From assembly GCA_945900755.1 (NCBI GenBank), contig CAMDKS010000015.1, positions 1-64,000 of the forward strand: 64,000 nucleotides of DNA, written 5' to 3'. The notes beneath the pieces are model-generated. The model saw nothing but the letters and a program-made list of their open reading frames with translations, had not been told where the DNA came from and did not search any database. Each line of letters starts with the position of its first letter. Position 1 is the stretch's first letter. Origin of the DNA: Bdellovibrio sp. ZAP7 (lineage in GTDB: Bacteria; Bdellovibrionota_B; Oligoflexia; Oligoflexales; RGVZ01). Below, one piece after another: positions 1 to 9,497 of this stretch. The position numbers and the translations under genes are program-made.

Positions 1-62
<62 letters not shown>

Positions 63-245
63 AAATCTTGGCATATTGTTACTTTCGATAAATTCTCTGA
101 TTGCTCAAAAAACTACCTAGATAACAGATTGCATTTATTTATGTGACCAATGGTCACAGTCTCATCATAGCCCGAAGACTATAATTTGACGAAAATCAGT
201 TAACCTGTTGTATGGTTTTTTGTTTTTCTGTCGATTCACTATTCA

Positions 246-259
246 GTTTTCAAAGAGCG
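246..259 (-). promoter_or_regulatory. boxA-like antitermination site in rRNA leader
   Basis: The minus strand reads CGCTCTTTGAAAAC, matching the boxA pattern (GCTCTTT followed by an A-rich tract) of bacterial rRNA leaders. BoxA in RNA recruits NusB/S10 for rRNA antitermination. It lies between the rRNA promoter and the 16S 5' end, where it is expected. Confidence 0.7.
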
Positions 260-399
260 TCTCGATTTTGCGAGGGGGGTGTTTCTATCCGTTTGAAAGC
301 ATGTTGTCCATTGAAATTTAACGTTGTTACGTTTTTTCTTTGTTGAACAGAACAATTCAAAAATCAAAAATCACTTTAATTCGGAACCGAGGAAGGCCG

Positions 400-428
400 G
401 TTATAGGACAGAGATTGAGAAGGGTCAA
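400..428 (-). promoter_or_regulatory. rRNA operon promoter (sigma-70 type)
   Basis: The minus strand has TTGACC, a 17-base spacer and TATAAC, five of six consensus matches in each hexamer. It lies about 340 bases upstream of the 16S 5' end. It is among the best -35/-10 pairs in the window. Confidence 0.8.
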
Positions 429-462
429 TCATTTTTTGATGGAAAATAAATTAAAGTTTCCT

Positions 463-484
463 AAAAAAATAATTCTATTATTTT
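463..484 (-). terminator. weak AT-only hairpin with T-run after the lipoprotein gene
   Basis: The arms AAAATAAT and ATTATTTT flank TCT, and the minus-strand transcript then continues through a run of seven T. It is just downstream of the stop codon at 508 and upstream of the rRNA promoter. A stem made only of A-T pairs is a poor terminator, so this is tentative. Confidence 0.35.
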
Positions 485-507
485 AGATAGTTACATTGAC
501 GTGCGGG

Positions 508-1404
508 CTACAGCCTGACAGAACAATGGTTGGCTCGCTGGCCACTTTCTTCCAAAGTCGTACCATCGATCAGACAATGCAATGATCCTGCTAATTCCCC
601 AGGCCATTCCGTCGATGGAGGCAAAGACTGACTTTTTCTAATTTCTTTAATGGTTTCAATCATCTTTTCGGAGACTTCGACCGATTCCTTGCGACCGAGT
701 GCCCTAGCATCGTCAGAGATGCCTCCTTGGATAATGCGTCGCACCGTGCATTGGGCGTTAATATTTCTTTGTAGCACCCGACAAGAGATCACTCCTGATA
801 AGTCATTCCGTGCCGTTCCGAGAATTAAGTCGCTACGCAGTAACGACGCAATCTCAAAAGCGACATCGCCATCAAAAATATTCTCGTTTACTGCACGCAC
901 ACGTTCAAAGCGGCATTTAACATTTTTTGAAAGGTATGGAGGAGCCGTGTCTCCTGCACTCTCACAGATAATATCCGCCAATAGTCTTGGCTCGTTTACT
1001 GCGTCTTTTCGAACCTCGATCATTCGACTTCTTATTTTCTGCGACGTTGCATTTTCTAAAAGTGATTCAACCCCACTTGCACCTTGTAGAAAGCAAGTTA
1101 CGAATCCGTTCTCAAATTTACATCTTGCAATTCCACGTCCAGATTGAGCTCCTTCGGCGCCCTGTTCAATCATTTTTAAAAGTGTGACATCGGATTGGTC
1201 TACTGGAATCAATATTTTTTCACCGGCTCCATTTGCTTCAGCACCTTTTAAGTCCGGATCCTGCTCTTTCGTCAGGCTGGTCGGCTCGGCGGCGACGCCT
1301 TCAGCCGGCTCCTTAGGCTCTGCTTTTGGGGAAACACTTCGACACCCCGACAGAGTCGCGCAAATCATCACATAAATTGAGAAGAAACGAAGAAATACCA
1401 TCAT
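508..1404 (-). CDS. putative lipoprotein of unknown function
   Basis: The 298-aa product begins with a hydrophobic segment ending in a lipobox-like LSGC (Cys at about residue 21), so it is predicted to be an exported lipoprotein. The next ~40 residues are rich in Pro, Glu and Ala, a likely linker. The rest contains several Cys (GIARCKFENGFVTCF, ISCRVLQ, QCTVRR) that may form disulfides in the periplasm. GGAG lies 9 bases before the ATG. It is upstream of and co-directional with the rRNA operon. I recognise no family. Confidence 0.75.
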   Translation of the reverse strand: MMVFLRFFSIYVMICATLSGCRSVSPKAEPKEPAEGVAAEPTSLTKEQDPDLKGAEANGAGEKILIPVDQSDVTLLKMIEQGAEGAQSGRGIARCKFENGFVTCFLQGASGVESLLENATSQKIRSRMIEVRKDAVNEPRLLADIICESAGDTAPPYLSKNVKCRFERVRAVNENIFDGDVAFEIASLLRSDLILGTARNDLSGVISCRVLQRNINAQCTVRRIIQGGISDDARALGRKESVEVSEKMIETIKEIRKSQSLPPSTEWPGELAGSLHCLIDGTTLEESGQRANHCSVRL

Positions 1405-1583
1405 AAATTTAAACTCCGCTTAAAATAAAATCGCGTCCATTTACACTGTGACATCGCACTGCATGAACCCACAAAATCACCATGCTTTAGGCACATCCCT
1501 TGAGGCGCTTATTCGATCATTTGTTTGCCTGTCCTTACAAGTTTACGTCGAAGCGGACTTAGACGCAAAGACTGATTGCATCC

Positions 1584-1598
1584 AGCCCCTTTGGGGCT
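1584..1598 (+). other. 6-bp GC-rich hairpin in the gpmI 5' region
   Basis: AGCCCC and GGGGCT flank TTT, about 44 bases before the gpmI ATG. No T-run follows, so it is unlikely to be a terminator. It could fold in the gpmI leader or mark a transcript end. The rest of the 1405-1641 gap shows nothing else I can name. Confidence 0.4.
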
Positions 1599-1641
1599 TA
1601 GATTATTATTACTGAATCGCTATTTTTGTAAGGGGCCGCAA

Positions 1642-3285
1642 ATGAATAAATCTGCAGCAAAGCGCCGCGTCCTAACCGTCGTCATGGACGGCGTCGGGTT
1701 ATCGTCAAATGAATTTGGAAACGCCGTAGCAAATGCAGCTCGGCCAAATCTTGAATGGCTGAAAAACTTCGCCACATGGCGCACGCTAGCCGCCCACGGC
1801 AAAGCGGTAGGCTTACCGTCAGACAGCGACATTGGGAATAGTGAAGTTGGGCACAACGCACTCGGCGCTGGCCGCATATTTGATCAAGGGGCAAAACTAG
1901 TTCAAGAGGCCATCGCCAATGGCTCCATGTTTACTGGCGAAGCGTGGCAAAAAATCCGACATCAAGTGGCGTCTAATCAAAGCACCCTGCATTTTCTCGG
2001 CCTTCTTTCTGACGGAAATGTTCATGCTCACGAAGATCATCTCTACGCTATGCTCCGCCGCGCCAAACAAGACGGCTTAAAGCGAGTGCGTATACATATT
2101 TTGTTTGACGGTCGCGATGTTGGCGAAAAATCGGCGGAGACCTATGTCGCACGCCTTGAGACTGTTTTAGCAGAACTACGATCCGAACGTTTTGACGTTG
2201 CAGTGGCCTCGGGCGGAGGTCGAATGCAAATCACAATGGACCGATACGAAGCCGATTGGCCGATGGTTAAACGCGGCTGGAATTGTCACGTTCAAGGCGA
2301 AGCTCCCAATAGGTTTGCGACGCTCGCAGATGCCATGCACAAATTTAGGTCCGATTCAACCATTACTGACCAGTATATTCCCGAATTTATCCTAGAAAAA
2401 AATGGAAAACCGGTCGGCACCATAAACGATGGGGACGCCGTTATATTTTTCAACTTTCGCGGAGACCGCGCCATTGCCATCAGCCGAGCCTTTACCGAAT
2501 CAAATTTCAACAAGTTTGACCGGGGCCGATTTCCAAAGGTTCTCTATGCTGGAATGATGCGCTATGACGGTGATTTAAACATTCCAGAACACTTTCTTGT
2601 TCAGCCTCCAGCTATTTCTGACACATTCGGCGAGTATCTTGCGACCTCTGGTATTCGACAATTTGCTTGCAGTGAAACCCAAAAATTTGGGCACGTCACT
2701 TACTTTTGGAACGGCAATCGCAGCGGCTATTTCGACAAGTCAGTGGAAGAATATTTGGAGATACCTTCAGACAGCAACATCACCTTTGACCTAAAGCCTT
2801 GGATGAAGGCCTATGAGATCACTGAAGAGACGATAAAGCGCATGAAGTCTGGACGTTTCGATTTTGGACGCATTAACTTCGCCAATGCCGACATGGTAGG
2901 GCACACGGGAAATTATGAGGCGGCCGTCATTGCGGTCGAAACCGTTGATTTAATGCTAGGACGGCTGCTAACGGCAGCCAAAGCCACAAATACCATCTTA
3001 GTCGTGACGGCAGATCACGGCAACGCCGATGAGATGTTTGATGCGAAAGCAAAGGATTTTCCAGACTGGAAAAATCTGCCGCTGACCAAAAGACCCTCCC
3101 CAAAAACGGCGCACACACTAAATCCAGTGCCACTGGCTATATTTGATCCCGCACGCACCAGCCCATGGAAGCTTAACACCACGATTCAAAATGGCACCCT
3201 TGGCAACCTCGCCAATACAGCACTCACCCTAATGGGTATTCCTAATCGTGATATTTATCTCCCAAGCCTTATTTTAAAGGATTGA
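1642..3285 (+). CDS. gpmI: 2,3-bisphosphoglycerate-independent phosphoglycerate mutase
   Basis: This cytosolic glycolytic enzyme interconverts 3- and 2-phosphoglycerate using two metal ions and a phosphoserine intermediate. The catalytic Ser is in GNSEVGHNALGAGR. Metal ligands are visible in VVMDGVG near the N-terminus and in TADHGNADEM and KTAHTLNPVPL near the C-terminus. At 547 aa it is somewhat longer than the usual ~510. The track starts at TTG 1576, but ATG 1642 has AAGGGG just upstream and starts close to the conserved N-terminus. The gene leads gpmI-mazG-rnhA, whose neighbours overlap or nearly abut. The extra length and the NAL after GNSEVGH (usually LNI) suggest a divergent branch. 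Confidence 0.95.
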   Translation: MNKSAAKRRVLTVVMDGVGLSSNEFGNAVANAARPNLEWLKNFATWRTLAAHGKAVGLPSDSDIGNSEVGHNALGAGRIFDQGAKLVQEAIANGSMFTGEAWQKIRHQVASNQSTLHFLGLLSDGNVHAHEDHLYAMLRRAKQDGLKRVRIHILFDGRDVGEKSAETYVARLETVLAELRSERFDVAVASGGGRMQITMDRYEADWPMVKRGWNCHVQGEAPNRFATLADAMHKFRSDSTITDQYIPEFILEKNGKPVGTINDGDAVIFFNFRGDRAIAISRAFTESNFNKFDRGRFPKVLYAGMMRYDGDLNIPEHFLVQPPAISDTFGEYLATSGIRQFACSETQKFGHVTYFWNGNRSGYFDKSVEEYLEIPSDSNITFDLKPWMKAYEITEETIKRMKSGRFDFGRINFANADMVGHTGNYEAAVIAVETVDLMLGRLLTAAKATNTILVVTADHGNADEMFDAKAKDFPDWKNLPLTKRPSPKTAHTLNPVPLAIFDPARTSPWKLNTTIQNGTLGNLANTALTLMGIPNRDIYLPSLILKD

Positions 3286-3290
3286 AAAAA

Positions 3291-4151
3291 ATGAGCGGTA
3301 CCAAAAACAATTGGGACACCACAAAAAAGGCTTTTGGCGAGCTTTGTCAAACGATCGCAGCCTTGCGTCACCCCACAACAGGCTGTCCTTGGGACTTAGA
3401 GCAGACGCACGCAACCCTTCGCAGGTACATGCTTGAAGAGGCTTATGAGGCGGCAGAAGTCATGGACCCTGCCGATCCTGCCAAACTAAAAGACGAGCTT
3501 GGAGATGTTTTATTGCAAGTAGTACTGAACTCTCAGCTTGCGACGGATGCGTCCACATTCACCATTCAAGATGTGATCGAAGGTCTTGACGCAAAAATGT
3601 GTCGACGCCATCCACACGTATTTGGTATTGACGGTAATCCTAATGATCTGCATTCCCGCGACCGATCGAAAATTAAGGACATGTGGCAAGCGGTGAAGGC
3701 CAAAGAAAATCCTGCAAAAAACAAAGCTGCCGCAGGCGTCTTCTCACATCTCAAGGCTGGGTCTATAACTCCAGCCTTGCACCTCACTGTAGCCATAGGA
3801 AAGGTTGCGCAAAAAATTGCGTTTGATTGGAACACCCCCACCGAAGTGTTTGACCAGCTCCAAAGTGAGGTTAAAGAATTGCAGCACGAGCTCGTCACAA
3901 ATAAAAGCAAGGCGAAAATATACGAAGAACTAAGTGATGTGTTTTTTTCTCTCGGCCAACTCTGTCGACACCTCGACATTGATCCAGAGGTCTGTGCCCT
4001 AGACGGCAATAAGAAATTTCTGACTCGCTTCCAGTCACTTGAATCTCTCGCACAGTCTGAGGGCGTGGATGTTCCGACCGCAGGCAAAGCTATACTTGAA
4101 ACCCTTTGGAAAAAAGCAAAAGCCCTTGAAAAACGTGAGGCCTCCAAATGA
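3291..4151 (+). CDS. mazG: nucleoside triphosphate pyrophosphohydrolase MazG
   Basis: MazG hydrolyses NTPs and dNTPs to monophosphates and pyrophosphate, helping clear non-canonical nucleotides. The 286-aa product has the two-domain architecture. The N-terminal domain has [10 protein letters not shown] followed by [13 protein letters not shown] (metal-binding E-x-x-E/D motifs). The C-terminal domain has EVKELQHEL and [14 protein letters not shown]. The ATG lies 6 bases after the gpmI stop. A TTG at 3282 overlaps that stop and is less likely. The 3' end overlaps the rnhA start by four bases (ATGA), indicating translational coupling. Confidence 0.93.
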   Translation: MSGTKNNWDTTKKAFGELCQTIAALRHPTTGCPWDLEQTHATLRRYMLEEAYEAAEVMDPADPAKLKDELGDVLLQVVLNSQLATDASTFTIQDVIEGLDAKMCRRHPHVFGIDGNPNDLHSRDRSKIKDMWQAVKAKENPAKNKAAAGVFSHLKAGSITPALHLTVAIGKVAQKIAFDWNTPTEVFDQLQSEVKELQHELVTNKSKAKIYEELSDVFFSLGQLCRHLDIDPEVCALDGNKKFLTRFQSLESLAQSEGVDVPTAGKAILETLWKKAKALEKREASK

Positions 4152-4600
4152 GTGTTGCGACCCTTGATAAAATAATAGTCACCACCGACGGAGCTTGCCT
4201 CGGAAATCCTGGCCCTGGTGGCTGGGCCGCTCTCCTTCGTTTTAATAAACGAGAAAAGATGATTTCAGGCGGTGAGGCCGACTCGACCAATAATAGAATG
4301 GAGTTAATGGCCGTCATCGAAGGCCTCGCCGCCCTAAAACGTCGTTGCAGCGTGACAATAGTCACAGACAGCCAATACGTTATAAATGGCTTCCAAGAGG
4401 GGTGGGTTAAAAAATGGGAGGCTAACGGTTGGAAGACGGCTGCCAAAAAACCTGTAAAAAATCAGGATCTTTGGGAGTCTTTGCTGGCCCACGTCGAACA
4501 ACACCACGTCAAATGGGAATGGGTTAAAGGCCATAGCGGACACCCCGACAATGAGCGGGTGGACGAGGAAGCACGCACTCAAGCTGAAAAATTCCGGTAA
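4148..4600 (+). CDS. rnhA: ribonuclease HI
   Basis: RNase HI cleaves the RNA strand of RNA-DNA hybrids such as R-loops and Okazaki primers. The 150-aa length is typical. The four catalytic acids can be placed: Asp in [14 protein letters not shown], Glu in [10 protein letters not shown], Asp in VTDSQYV and Asp in NERVDEEA. The [12 protein letters not shown] segment supplies the conserved His. The start overlaps the mazG stop as ATGA, so it is translationally coupled to mazG. Confidence 0.96.
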   Translation: MSVATLDKIIVTTDGACLGNPGPGGWAALLRFNKREKMISGGEADSTNNRMELMAVIEGLAALKRRCSVTIVTDSQYVINGFQEGWVKKWEANGWKTAAKKPVKNQDLWESLLAHVEQHHVKWEWVKGHSGHPDNERVDEEARTQAEKFR

Positions 4601-4694
4601 CACCGTGAAAATCAGGGAACTCCGAACAAGCATTATTTATGATGGGAAAGCCGAGACATCGGCCCTTTGCAGGTGACTCGAGTTCAATCTAGGG

Positions 4695-4723
4695 TTGACA
4701 GAACCTATAGGCATTGCTAGAAC
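4695..4723 (+). promoter_or_regulatory. rpsT promoter (sigma-70 type)
   Basis: A perfect TTGACA -35, a 17-base spacer and TAGAAC -10 lie about 90 bases before the S20 start. The strong -35 fits a ribosomal protein gene transcribed alone. Just upstream, GCCGA GACA TCGGC (about 4651-4665) may be a weak rnhA terminator without a T-run. Confidence 0.7.
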
Positions 4724-4810
4724 ACCCCTTCTCTATGGCACGTTTACGTTACTTGTGAGACATATTATTTCGGATTTTTGTATAAACACCGTATTTCATT
4801 GGGGTTTCCT

Positions 4811-5104
4811 GTGGCCAACCATAAGTCATCGACAAAAAGAGCTCGTGCAGACATTGTTAAGCGCGATCATAACAGCCAATATCTTTCAAGCGTTAGAACT
4901 GCTGTCAAGCATTTCAGAACCGCTCTTGAGGCGCTTAAAGCGGGAACTGAGAAAGACGTTAAGAAAATCGAAACGCTTCTTTCGTTCGCTCAAGAAATGT
5001 TAATGAAAGCATCTAGCAAAGGTGTCGTTCCTAAGAAAACGGCTAGCCGAAAAGTTAGCCGCCTAGCCCATGCTAAAAAAGCTGTTGTTGCCGCTAAGAA
5101 GTAA
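4811..5104 (+). CDS. rpsT: 30S ribosomal protein S20
   Basis: S20 is a primary-binding protein of the small subunit that contacts the 5' domain of 16S rRNA. The 97-aa product has the conserved N-terminus ANHKSSTKRARADIVKRDHN and a Lys/Ala-rich helical body. The track begins at 4778, but the family alignment demands the GTG at 4811. A non-ATG start is common for rpsT and is linked to autoregulation in E. coli. It is monocistronic with its own promoter. Confidence 0.96.
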   Translation: MANHKSSTKRARADIVKRDHNSQYLSSVRTAVKHFRTALEALKAGTEKDVKKIETLLSFAQEMLMKASSKGVVPKKTASRKVSRLAHAKKAVVAAKK

Positions 5105-5134
5105 TTCTTTGCGGATCTACGACTAGAGCCACAC

Positions 5135-5210
5135 TTCAAAGCCACCGCATTTTTCGATCTCGTTTTATCTAAGGATAAAGCAGCGAATTATTGGTGGCTT
5201 TGAATTTTTT
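5135..5210 (+). terminator. rpsT terminator, 12-bp perfect inverted repeat with long loop
   Basis: TTCAAAGCCACC (5135-5146) is repeated inverted as GGTGGCTTTGAA (5193-5204) and followed by six T. The 46-nt loop contains a second small hairpin (TTTATC/GATAAA). The right arm lies inside the last codons of the opposing glycosyltransferase gene, so the terminator is partly coding for the neighbour. Confidence 0.65.
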
Positions 5211-6906
5211 CAATAGCTGTGGTTAAATTGGGGTGCTCCCCAAACGAATCGCGAATCTGGATGAGAGTATCTAGGGCCTCTGGATCATTTTGGTTTTCAA
5301 GACAGGCTTGAACCACCAAATTTAGGGAAGGTGACTCCAGCCCACCTACGCCGATGGCTTTCTGAAGCCAAAACACAGATTCAGTAAACATCTTTAGTCG
5401 ACGATAAACTAAACCTACTCCCGCCAAACACTGATAGTCGTTAGGATTTACTGCAAGTCCTCGCTTAAAGAAACTCAAAGCATCTTCGTGGCTATGCCCT
5501 TGCCAAGCCAAATAACCCAGTCCGCGTAGGGCATGGTAATTCTCGCTGTTTGCCTTTAAGGATTCTTCGAAGGCTGATATGGCCTCATCGCCACGAGACA
5601 ACGCCACTAAGGCATCCCCGCGAATCCGTAAAACCTCAGAGTGCTGCCCCACTTCACAGGTGGATGAAAAATCACGAACTTCTTCACACTTCACCAATAC
5701 AGCACTAGCATCCTTAAACGTCATCACCACTTGGTGGCACTCGATAAACGTTTTAAGACCTAAACGGCGATTACTTCGTTCGTCTTTTCTACATAATTCT
5801 TCAAATACGCCCTCAATGATTCGGGCTGCGGTCTTCGGAGAAAGGAATTCTGCCGCCAGCTGACCTGCCTCTTGTCGCTGTTCACTGACATGATCAACAC
5901 TCTTAATCGATTTTGTTAGACTCAAAGCCACATCGAGAGCAGAAAAATCATCCAAACGGATCACCGGCAACCCTGACAACCAATCATCGGCAATCGTGCC
6001 ACTTGGTACAATAAGTTTGGCGCCACAAGTAGCCGCAGAAATTATATGCCACGGCAAAATCTCGGGCTCGACTGTTTTGTTTCGTCGGCCCTCGATCACA
6101 ATATCGCTGGCACAAAGTAAATCTTGAATAAATGGCTGGAGGTCCTGAGCTAAGAGCATCGTCTGCGCACCGAGCCCCAAATCAGAAATTAGATATTTAA
6201 GAGCAGTTGAAGCCTCGCCAGCACCACAGAGCAAAAATCTAACCCTACTTCGTAAATCTGCGGGGAGTTGATTTAAGGCCAGCCTTGCACCCTGCACAAT
6301 CGTTGACGCGGGCTCCAATTCTCCTAGATTTGTCATGAGCGTAACCAGAATACTTGACTTAGAAATTTGGAAATAATTTCTAAATCGCATTGAACTCGGT
6401 TCTGAATAGACAAATCGACGAGGATCTGTCGCTGCATTAATTTTAGAAATTTTCGTTAAGGGCACCTGCTCCATTTCCAATAACTGCGATGCTCGCCGTG
6501 ACGTCGGGAAAAACGCATCTGAGTTTTGGCAGATGTCTTGCTGAATAGCACGAATATTTGCAAATTTTTCATAGATAAAAGGATCATATTCATGAGTCAC
6601 GCAAGCAAACGGAATGCCGAGCTTTCGAGCCGCTCGCACGGCTTGAAAAGTATAGAGCTTACTTGTTTCAATACCCACGACAACATCGGCTCCCATTAAA
6701 TGGCGTTCTAGGTCTCTGCAGAAGCCTGGCATGTCTGGAATCTGTGGGAAAAGCACTAAAGGGAGGGACGTTGTACCGTTGTAGTTTCCAGAGTCTATGG
6801 CAAACACCTCGACAGAGTGCCTTAAGGACAAATCCTCCCACACCTTGAGCAAGGATGGGTCAAGCAGGGTTCCGGCTACAATTTTTATTTTCAATTTTCG
6901 AACCAT
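5188..6906 (-). CDS. glycosyltransferase (GT4-like fold) with C-terminal TPR repeats
   Basis: The 572-aa product has two parts. Residues ~1-370 resemble a two-Rossmann-domain GT-B glycosyltransferase: IKIVAGTLLDPS start, GADVVVGIETS, ACVTHEYDPF, VRFLLCGAGEAST and a sugar-nucleotide-site-like region near NKTVEPEILPWHI with the E-x7-E spacing only loosely kept. Residues ~430-545 contain about three TPR units (GDEAISAFEESLKANSENYH, HEDALSFFKRGLAVNPNDYQ). Donor and acceptor are unknown. The ATG at 6906 has GAGGG 4 bases upstream and is preferred to 6921. It follows the protease gene by 24 bases, so the two are probably co-transcribed. Confidence 0.7.
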   Translation of the reverse strand: MVRKLKIKIVAGTLLDPSLLKVWEDLSLRHSVEVFAIDSGNYNGTTSLPLVLFPQIPDMPGFCRDLERHLMGADVVVGIETSKLYTFQAVRAARKLGIPFACVTHEYDPFIYEKFANIRAIQQDICQNSDAFFPTSRRASQLLEMEQVPLTKISKINAATDPRRFVYSEPSSMRFRNYFQISKSSILVTLMTNLGELEPASTIVQGARLALNQLPADLRSRVRFLLCGAGEASTALKYLISDLGLGAQTMLLAQDLQPFIQDLLCASDIVIEGRRNKTVEPEILPWHIISAATCGAKLIVPSGTIADDWLSGLPVIRLDDFSALDVALSLTKSIKSVDHVSEQRQEAGQLAAEFLSPKTAARIIEGVFEELCRKDERSNRRLGLKTFIECHQVVMTFKDASAVLVKCEEVRDFSSTCEVGQHSEVLRIRGDALVALSRGDEAISAFEESLKANSENYHALRGLGYLAWQGHSHEDALSFFKRGLAVNPNDYQCLAGVGLVYRRLKMFTESVFWLQKAIGVGGLESPSLNLVVQACLENQNDPEALDTLIQIRDSFGEHPNLTTAIEKIQSHQ

Positions 6907-6930
6907 TTTTCCCTCTAACATGAATAACTC

Positions 6931-9456
6931 TTAATGCGAAAGATTCTCATTATCTCGAATAACTGCGACGGGTGCTGACGTACGAATTTCCGATGTGGCA
7001 AAAATTTCCTGACCGTTTGATCTCTGTTTCAAAGCAAAACCGATTAAAACTGTGGGCGATTCCATTTTTTCTTTCGCGACGATTGGCACCAAAATTTCCT
7101 TCTGGTCTCCTGCCAAAATTGAACCTAGTGAAAAACTACTTTTTGGCACCATAATCTGATCCCCTGCAAGACTCGATACGGACACCTGTGCGCCGTGAAT
7201 ATCGTCACCTGTTTTGTTAGCCACCGTGACCCGAATCATGGCCGCTTCATTGCCCTCAATCACCTTTGCAACGCTACTAGCGACGCCATCAACGAATTCT
7301 GCGGTCATGGTGATTGGTGCTAAATTGCGATCCACAACATCAATCAAAAATTCGCCTTGCCCCGTTTTCATCGCCTGAGCATCAATTGCAATACCTGAAT
7401 TTACATAGTGGCGACCCGACACCATCGCGTTTGGTATCATCACCTTAAAGACTCCTTCTCGTGATTCCCCACTTTCGATGGCACCAACGAGCGCTTCCTT
7501 TGTTTCAAGTCCTGACACCGCCGACTGAATAAACACGGATACATTTTCTGCGGCACGAGTACCAAAATTTGAAATCTTCCACGGGACCTCTAGCACACCG
7601 TTCCGAGTAGATTGGATGCCAGATGCTAGAGATGAGATTTTAAGAGTTAAACTTGGCGCGCTCACGCTTGGCGCGACGTTGGCCTTCCAGTGCACTTTAT
7701 GGGAGTTCTCCAACCACGTAATGACCGACTGTGAGATTTTTGATAGATCGCTCCTAATGGCAGGGGCTGCAAGCGCAAGCCAATGACTCGATCTTCTAGC
7801 GCCTATCGGCAAATGATTACCGTAGACGGCACCCACTTTTGAAAATATCGTCATTGCAATTCTCATTTCGGGATCAAGCTCCTCAGATTTGGTTGTCGCC
7901 GAGTAATCGCGAGCAAAATAGAAACCTTTAATCAATGGAGACCCTGATCCGCCCTTAGGATCAGCAGCAGCATTGAGTCGATTCGGAAGAAACTGTTCAT
8001 TGCGATAACGGTACAGTCCAAAAACATTTGCATTATCAGTGGTTCGGTATACCGGCTGGGTCCATACATCCGGAAGAATCCCAATATTTTGTATGCTCTT
8101 GTCGGCGGGTGTAAAATAGCGTGCAATTGTTAATTTTAGAGCTCTGAGTGCCGGCAACTCAAAAACTGTTTGCACAGACCCCTTGCCGAAGCTTGGTTGC
8201 CCAATCACCACCGCCCGGCCATTATCTTGAAGAGCTCCAGCGACAATTTCACTTGCTGAGGCACTGCCTTCGTCCATCAGTACAACCAACGGAAAATCCA
8301 CCTCATCATTCGTATGATTCGCACGCTCAATTTCTTGTTTGCGACCACGCGTGGTAACAACAATTCCTTTATCCAAGAAAATGTCACTCACGACGACGGC
8401 TTGGTCTAACAGTCCACCAGGATTTCCACGCAAATCCAACACGACGCCACCCAACGGGCGTTTCTGCCGAAATTTGTGAATAGAGGCGACGATCTCTTGA
8501 GACGTTCGAACTGCAAAACTTTCCACGAGTAACCGCAAAATGTAGTGATTTCCCTGTTTATATTCAAACTCCTCGACCGAATTAACTTCAATGATCTCGC
8601 GTTGAAGTGCCCGAGTTTTTGGATAGCCATCACCTTCACGTAAGGTCATAAGACTAGCTTTGCTTCCCGGCTCTCCGCGCATGTGAGAGACGAGAGTATC
8701 CAGAGACTTTCCAAACGTATTAAAGCCGTCAATCGACAATATTTTATCGTCCTTGCGAACTCCATTGCGCAATGCAGGGCTGTTCGGCAGAGTCTTTAAT
8801 ACGGTTAACACGTTATTGCGAACACCAACCAGCACGCCTAAACCACCGAACGCACCCTCAGTTCCCTGTCTGAGATCTTGATAACCCTCGGTAGAAAGCA
8901 GCGATGAATGAGCATCCAGAGAGCTTAATAGAGCATTAAGAACAATTGATGTGGAATTGCGCTCGTCGCCGAGCATGATGTTTTCGCCCTGATCCATCAA
9001 TTGATCGACGTTGATGCGGTCGCAAAATCCAATAAGGCTTTTGAGATGACCAAGGAGTACGTCGTAGTCCATTTCCCGATTACGGCTGAACTCGAGGGTT
9101 TCGGACTGCATCGTCAACGAGTAGACGGCGTCACTTTCATGAAAAGTCAGCTCGGGGATGGCAAAGGCTAAAGAGCGCATAGTTCCGGAGATCAGCTGAT
9201 CACTCTCCACGCGCTCCGGATCCACATAATAGTTCTGAACGAGACTAACAATCGAGTCCAACAAGATGGCGGACGTTGTCTCCTTGATGGACTTGTCTTC
9301 TGATACTTGAGTGACAGCCGTCCGGCGATGAGCTGATTTAGCTCTGAACCTCAATTCTCGCGGATGCAAAAAAATAATTACTGTAAGCAGTAGCGCCGCA
9401 ATGACGGTTGCTGGCAATCCATTAAATTTGGGAGCTTGCGAGCTCTTTCGAAACAT
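6931..9456 (-). CDS. C-terminal processing peptidase (S41, CtpA/Prc type) with extra C-terminal domains
   Basis: This is a membrane-anchored periplasmic serine protease of family S41. From ATG 9456 it has 841 aa. One N-terminal transmembrane helix (ATVIAALLLTVIIFL) is followed by a helical region and a PDZ domain (GGLGVLVGVRNNVLTVLKTL, RNGVRKDDKILSIDG). The catalytic domain has Ser in DEGSASASE and Lys in PSFGKGSVQ. The last ~300 residues look like two beta-sandwich domains of the CARDB kind (VPWKISNFGTRAAENVSVFI, MIRVTVANKTGDDIHGAQV), an unusual addition. GAGGTGG precedes the chosen ATG. An N-terminal extension to 9537 appears in the track, but see the overlapping small ORF. Confidence 0.88.
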   Translation of the reverse strand: MFRKSSQAPKFNGLPATVIAALLLTVIIFLHPRELRFRAKSAHRRTAVTQVSEDKSIKETTSAILLDSIVSLVQNYYVDPERVESDQLISGTMRSLAFAIPELTFHESDAVYSLTMQSETLEFSRNREMDYDVLLGHLKSLIGFCDRINVDQLMDQGENIMLGDERNSTSIVLNALLSSLDAHSSLLSTEGYQDLRQGTEGAFGGLGVLVGVRNNVLTVLKTLPNSPALRNGVRKDDKILSIDGFNTFGKSLDTLVSHMRGEPGSKASLMTLREGDGYPKTRALQREIIEVNSVEEFEYKQGNHYILRLLVESFAVRTSQEIVASIHKFRQKRPLGGVVLDLRGNPGGLLDQAVVVSDIFLDKGIVVTTRGRKQEIERANHTNDEVDFPLVVLMDEGSASASEIVAGALQDNGRAVVIGQPSFGKGSVQTVFELPALRALKLTIARYFTPADKSIQNIGILPDVWTQPVYRTTDNANVFGLYRYRNEQFLPNRLNAAADPKGGSGSPLIKGFYFARDYSATTKSEELDPEMRIAMTIFSKVGAVYGNHLPIGARRSSHWLALAAPAIRSDLSKISQSVITWLENSHKVHWKANVAPSVSAPSLTLKISSLASGIQSTRNGVLEVPWKISNFGTRAAENVSVFIQSAVSGLETKEALVGAIESGESREGVFKVMIPNAMVSGRHYVNSGIAIDAQAMKTGQGEFLIDVVDRNLAPITMTAEFVDGVASSVAKVIEGNEAAMIRVTVANKTGDDIHGAQVSVSSLAGDQIMVPKSSFSLGSILAGDQKEILVPIVAKEKMESPTVLIGFALKQRSNGQEIFATSEIRTSAPVAVIRDNENLSH

Positions 9457-9497
9457 ACCTGTACCACCTCTATTGTAGATGACACTGGTATCGGCAT
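9378..9497 (-). CDS. possible 39-codon upstream ORF overlapping the protease start
   Basis: AAGGAGGTGA (9503-9512 on the minus strand) is a full-length match to the 16S anti-Shine-Dalgarno. It sits 5 bases before an ATG in a different frame from the protease. The ORF encodes 39 aa beginning MPIPVSSTIEVVQ and ends inside the protease transmembrane segment, overlapping its start by 79 bases. No family is recognisable. It may be a leader peptide that couples or limits protease translation. The evidence is only the site strength and spacing. Confidence 0.35.
   Translation of the reverse strand: MPIPVSSTIEVVQVCFERARKLPNLMDCQQPSLRRYCLQ

Larger units (their letters stand above)
63..507 (-). other. 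rRNA operon leader and promoter region, no gene
   Basis: This 445-base gap separates the 16S gene from the 3' end of the upstream lipoprotein gene. On the minus strand it holds a sigma-70 promoter, a boxA-like antitermination site and a 7-bp hairpin (TGTGACC AAT GGTCACA, 142-158) that could take part in leader folding or processing. I see no coding potential. The predicted leader is about 330 nt long. Confidence 0.8.

Noticed and set aside
1576-1641. TTG start 22 codons upstream for gpmI
   Set aside because: The extra residues do not fit the family and include the hairpin at 1584-1598; ATG 1642 has a good ribosome-binding site.
4651-4700. Possible tRNA-like stretch (CGAGTTCAATCTAGG resembles a T-arm)
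   Set aside because: No acceptor stem, D-arm or anticodon arm can be completed around it. The segment is better explained as a weak rnhA terminator next to the rpsT promoter.
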